7,190 nt of DNA from Scatosoma sp045577595 (GTDB lineage Bacteria > Bacillota > Clostridia > Christensenellales > Borkfalkiaceae). The notes beneath the pieces were generated by a model that made no database searches, was not told where the DNA came from, and worked only from the letters and a program-made list of their open reading frames with translations. Of this stretch, positions 6,213 through 7,190 are shown piece after piece. The translations under genes and the position numbers were made by a program. The DNA is taken from the NCBI GenBank assembly GCA_045577595.1, contig JAZNIR010000149.1, positions 1 through 7,190 on the forward strand. The letters are read 5' to 3'. Numbering within the stretch: the stretch's first letter is position 1; the number at the start of each line of letters is the position of its first letter.

Positions 6213-7190
6213 ACCTTGTTTCCTCCGAATTTGTTAAAAAGTCTTTGTATCCAGCTTTGTTTTTTACAATCGTTTATCGCCATATTCAACAGCGCCACCC
6301 GCGACGACCAAACGGGCTTATCGTAATAAGGTAAATCGGGCGTTATAATTTCCGCCAAACGGTTTAACCTGCTTTCTATATGCTCAATCGCGCCCGTTAC
6401 GATTCCACACCCCTCCCCCGTTACGCTTATCGGGTTGACGGAAAGCGCGGGCACGTTTTTATTTTTATAATGCTTAGCAAAAAAATTTTCCACGTTTTCG
6501 CAAAGCACGTCCAATCCACATTTAATAATATCGTTAATTTCTTGTACGGAAAAACTGTTTTCGCCGTCTTCGCTCGTCCACGCAAGATTTTTCGATACGT
6601 TTCCGCCCGAAACGTTTGCCGTCGATAAAATTTCTTCCGCCGTTTGATAATCTACGTTTAATTTTTGCATCAACGCAACGATTAACGCACCGTGTCCGTA
6701 ATCAAAGCTTTCTTCGTGAACGATACCGTTTCCGTAAACGACGGAAATGGAAGTCGTTAAAAAGCCGACGTCTAACAAAAACGCATAACCTTCTCGACGT
6801 TTTTTTTGCAGTAAATATAACGATTGCGCCAACGTTGACGGCAAAAACGTTACTTGCGTAATGCCCAAATCATTTAATACGCTCATCGTTAATTGATAGA
6901 AATTTTCGTCAATAAAATAATAACACAGCGCGCCTTTTAACAAAGTAGTAGGCACGCCGTAAACGTCGCTTGCGGCAAAATATTTATGAGAATCTTCTAA
7001 CGAAAAATACATATTCGAACGGCGAATACAACGCCCTTCTTTCATAATTTCGGAAAGCCCGCTTTCGTATAATGCGTCCACGTCCACTTTGGAAATTTTC
7101 CGTTTCTTCGGGAAAGAAATCGTGTGTCCGTGCGTAACCACTTCCACAAAGCTTGCGGGAACGCCTACGTAAACCAAGTCGGATCGTAGC
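6209..7190 (-). CDS. ftsA: Cell division protein FtsA, N-terminus beyond window edge
   Basis: The last 326 residues of an actin-fold protein are visible. The frame is open to the right edge, so perhaps 80-100 N-terminal residues lie outside. FtsA anchors FtsZ filaments to the membrane and recruits later divisome proteins. The visible part starts in the FtsA-specific 1C/SHS2 region (LVYVGVPASFVEVV), then enters subdomain 2A. Its phosphate-binding segment reads DVGFLTTS (140-147) where most FtsA have DIGGGTTD. A later nucleotide-binding segment is VTGEGCGIVTG, usually TGGGxxLxG. The protein ends in SWIQRLFNKFGGNKV, a tryptophan-bearing amphipathic helix typical of the FtsA membrane-targeting sequence. 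Identity rests on this tail, the SHS2-like start and the position directly upstream of ftsZ with a 4-base overlap. It is a divergent member; a PilM/actin-like relative is the only serious alternative. Confidence 0.88.
   Translation of the reverse strand, partial: LRSDLVYVGVPASFVEVVTHGHTISFPKKRKISKVDVDALYESGLSEIMKEGRCIRRSNMYFSLEDSHKYFAASDVYGVPTTLLKGALCYYFIDENFYQLTMSVLNDLGITQVTFLPSTLAQSLYLLQKKRREGYAFLLDVGFLTTSISVVYGNGIVHEESFDYGHGALIVALMQKLNVDYQTAEEILSTANVSGGNVSKNLAWTSEDGENSFSVQEINDIIKCGLDVLCENVENFFAKHYKNKNVPALSVNPISVTGEGCGIVTGAIEHIESRLNRLAEIITPDLPYYDKPVWSSRVALLNMAINDCKKQSWIQRLFNKFGGNKV
6221..6226 (-). promoter_or_regulatory. Ribosome binding site of ftsZ inside ftsA
   Basis: GGAGGA (minus strand) codes for the Gly-Gly near the FtsA C-terminus and lies 8 nt before the ftsZ ATG at 6212. 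The distance to the second ATG (6209) would be 11 nt, so the first is favoured. With the ATGA overlap it points to translational coupling of ftsA and ftsZ. Confidence 0.9.

Noticed and set aside
7175..7177. TTG codon as the start of ftsA
   Set aside because: The frame stays open through Leu-Arg-Ser-Asp to the right edge, and the protein would begin in the middle of the FtsA 1C region. The TTG is an internal leucine codon and the gene is truncated by the window.

Overview
The window holds a stretch of a bacterial cell-division / cell-wall (dcw-type) cluster. All four genes are on the minus strand, so transcription runs from right to left: ftsA (3' part only, cut by the right edge), ftsZ, murC and a long FtsK/SpoIIIE-type DNA translocase (cut by the left edge a short way before its expected end). 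Every large plus-strand ORF lies opposite one of these genes and looks like an antisense shadow.

The organism looks like a member of the Bacillota, probably Clostridia-like. The grounds are the N-terminal style of MurC (KDYK...FIGIGGISMSALA), its EACEY and DYAHHP motifs, strong GGAGG ribosome binding sites, and a sigma-A-type promoter with a perfect TATAAT box. Coding sequence is rich in NCG codons (ACG, GCG, TCG, CCG), so CpG is common although the DNA is only moderately GC-rich. I cannot name a genus.

Layout from right to left: ftsA (7190-6209) overlaps ftsZ (6212-4761) by 4 bases at ATGA, so the two are probably translationally coupled. A strong hairpin plus T-tract (4735-4701) follows ftsZ and runs into the candidate start region of murC (4699-3308). 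A second hairpin-terminator (3273-3244) follows murC. A near-consensus promoter (TTGATA, 17 nt, TGTTATAAT) then drives ftsK (3163 to the left edge). No gap between genes exceeds about 145 bases, and I see no RNA gene, mobile element, CRISPR array or phage-like sequence.

The genes cooperate in division: FtsZ forms the cytokinetic ring, FtsA ties it to the membrane through a C-terminal amphipathic helix, MurC makes UDP-MurNAc-L-alanine for septal and lateral peptidoglycan, and FtsK moves chromosomal DNA out of the closing septum. I found no new multi-gene system. The points worth a second look are: the overlapping terminator, ribosome binding site and possible leaderless promoter at murC; divergent features in FtsA and the FtsZ tail; a linker of about 400 residues in FtsK; and a near absence of GATC and CATG.
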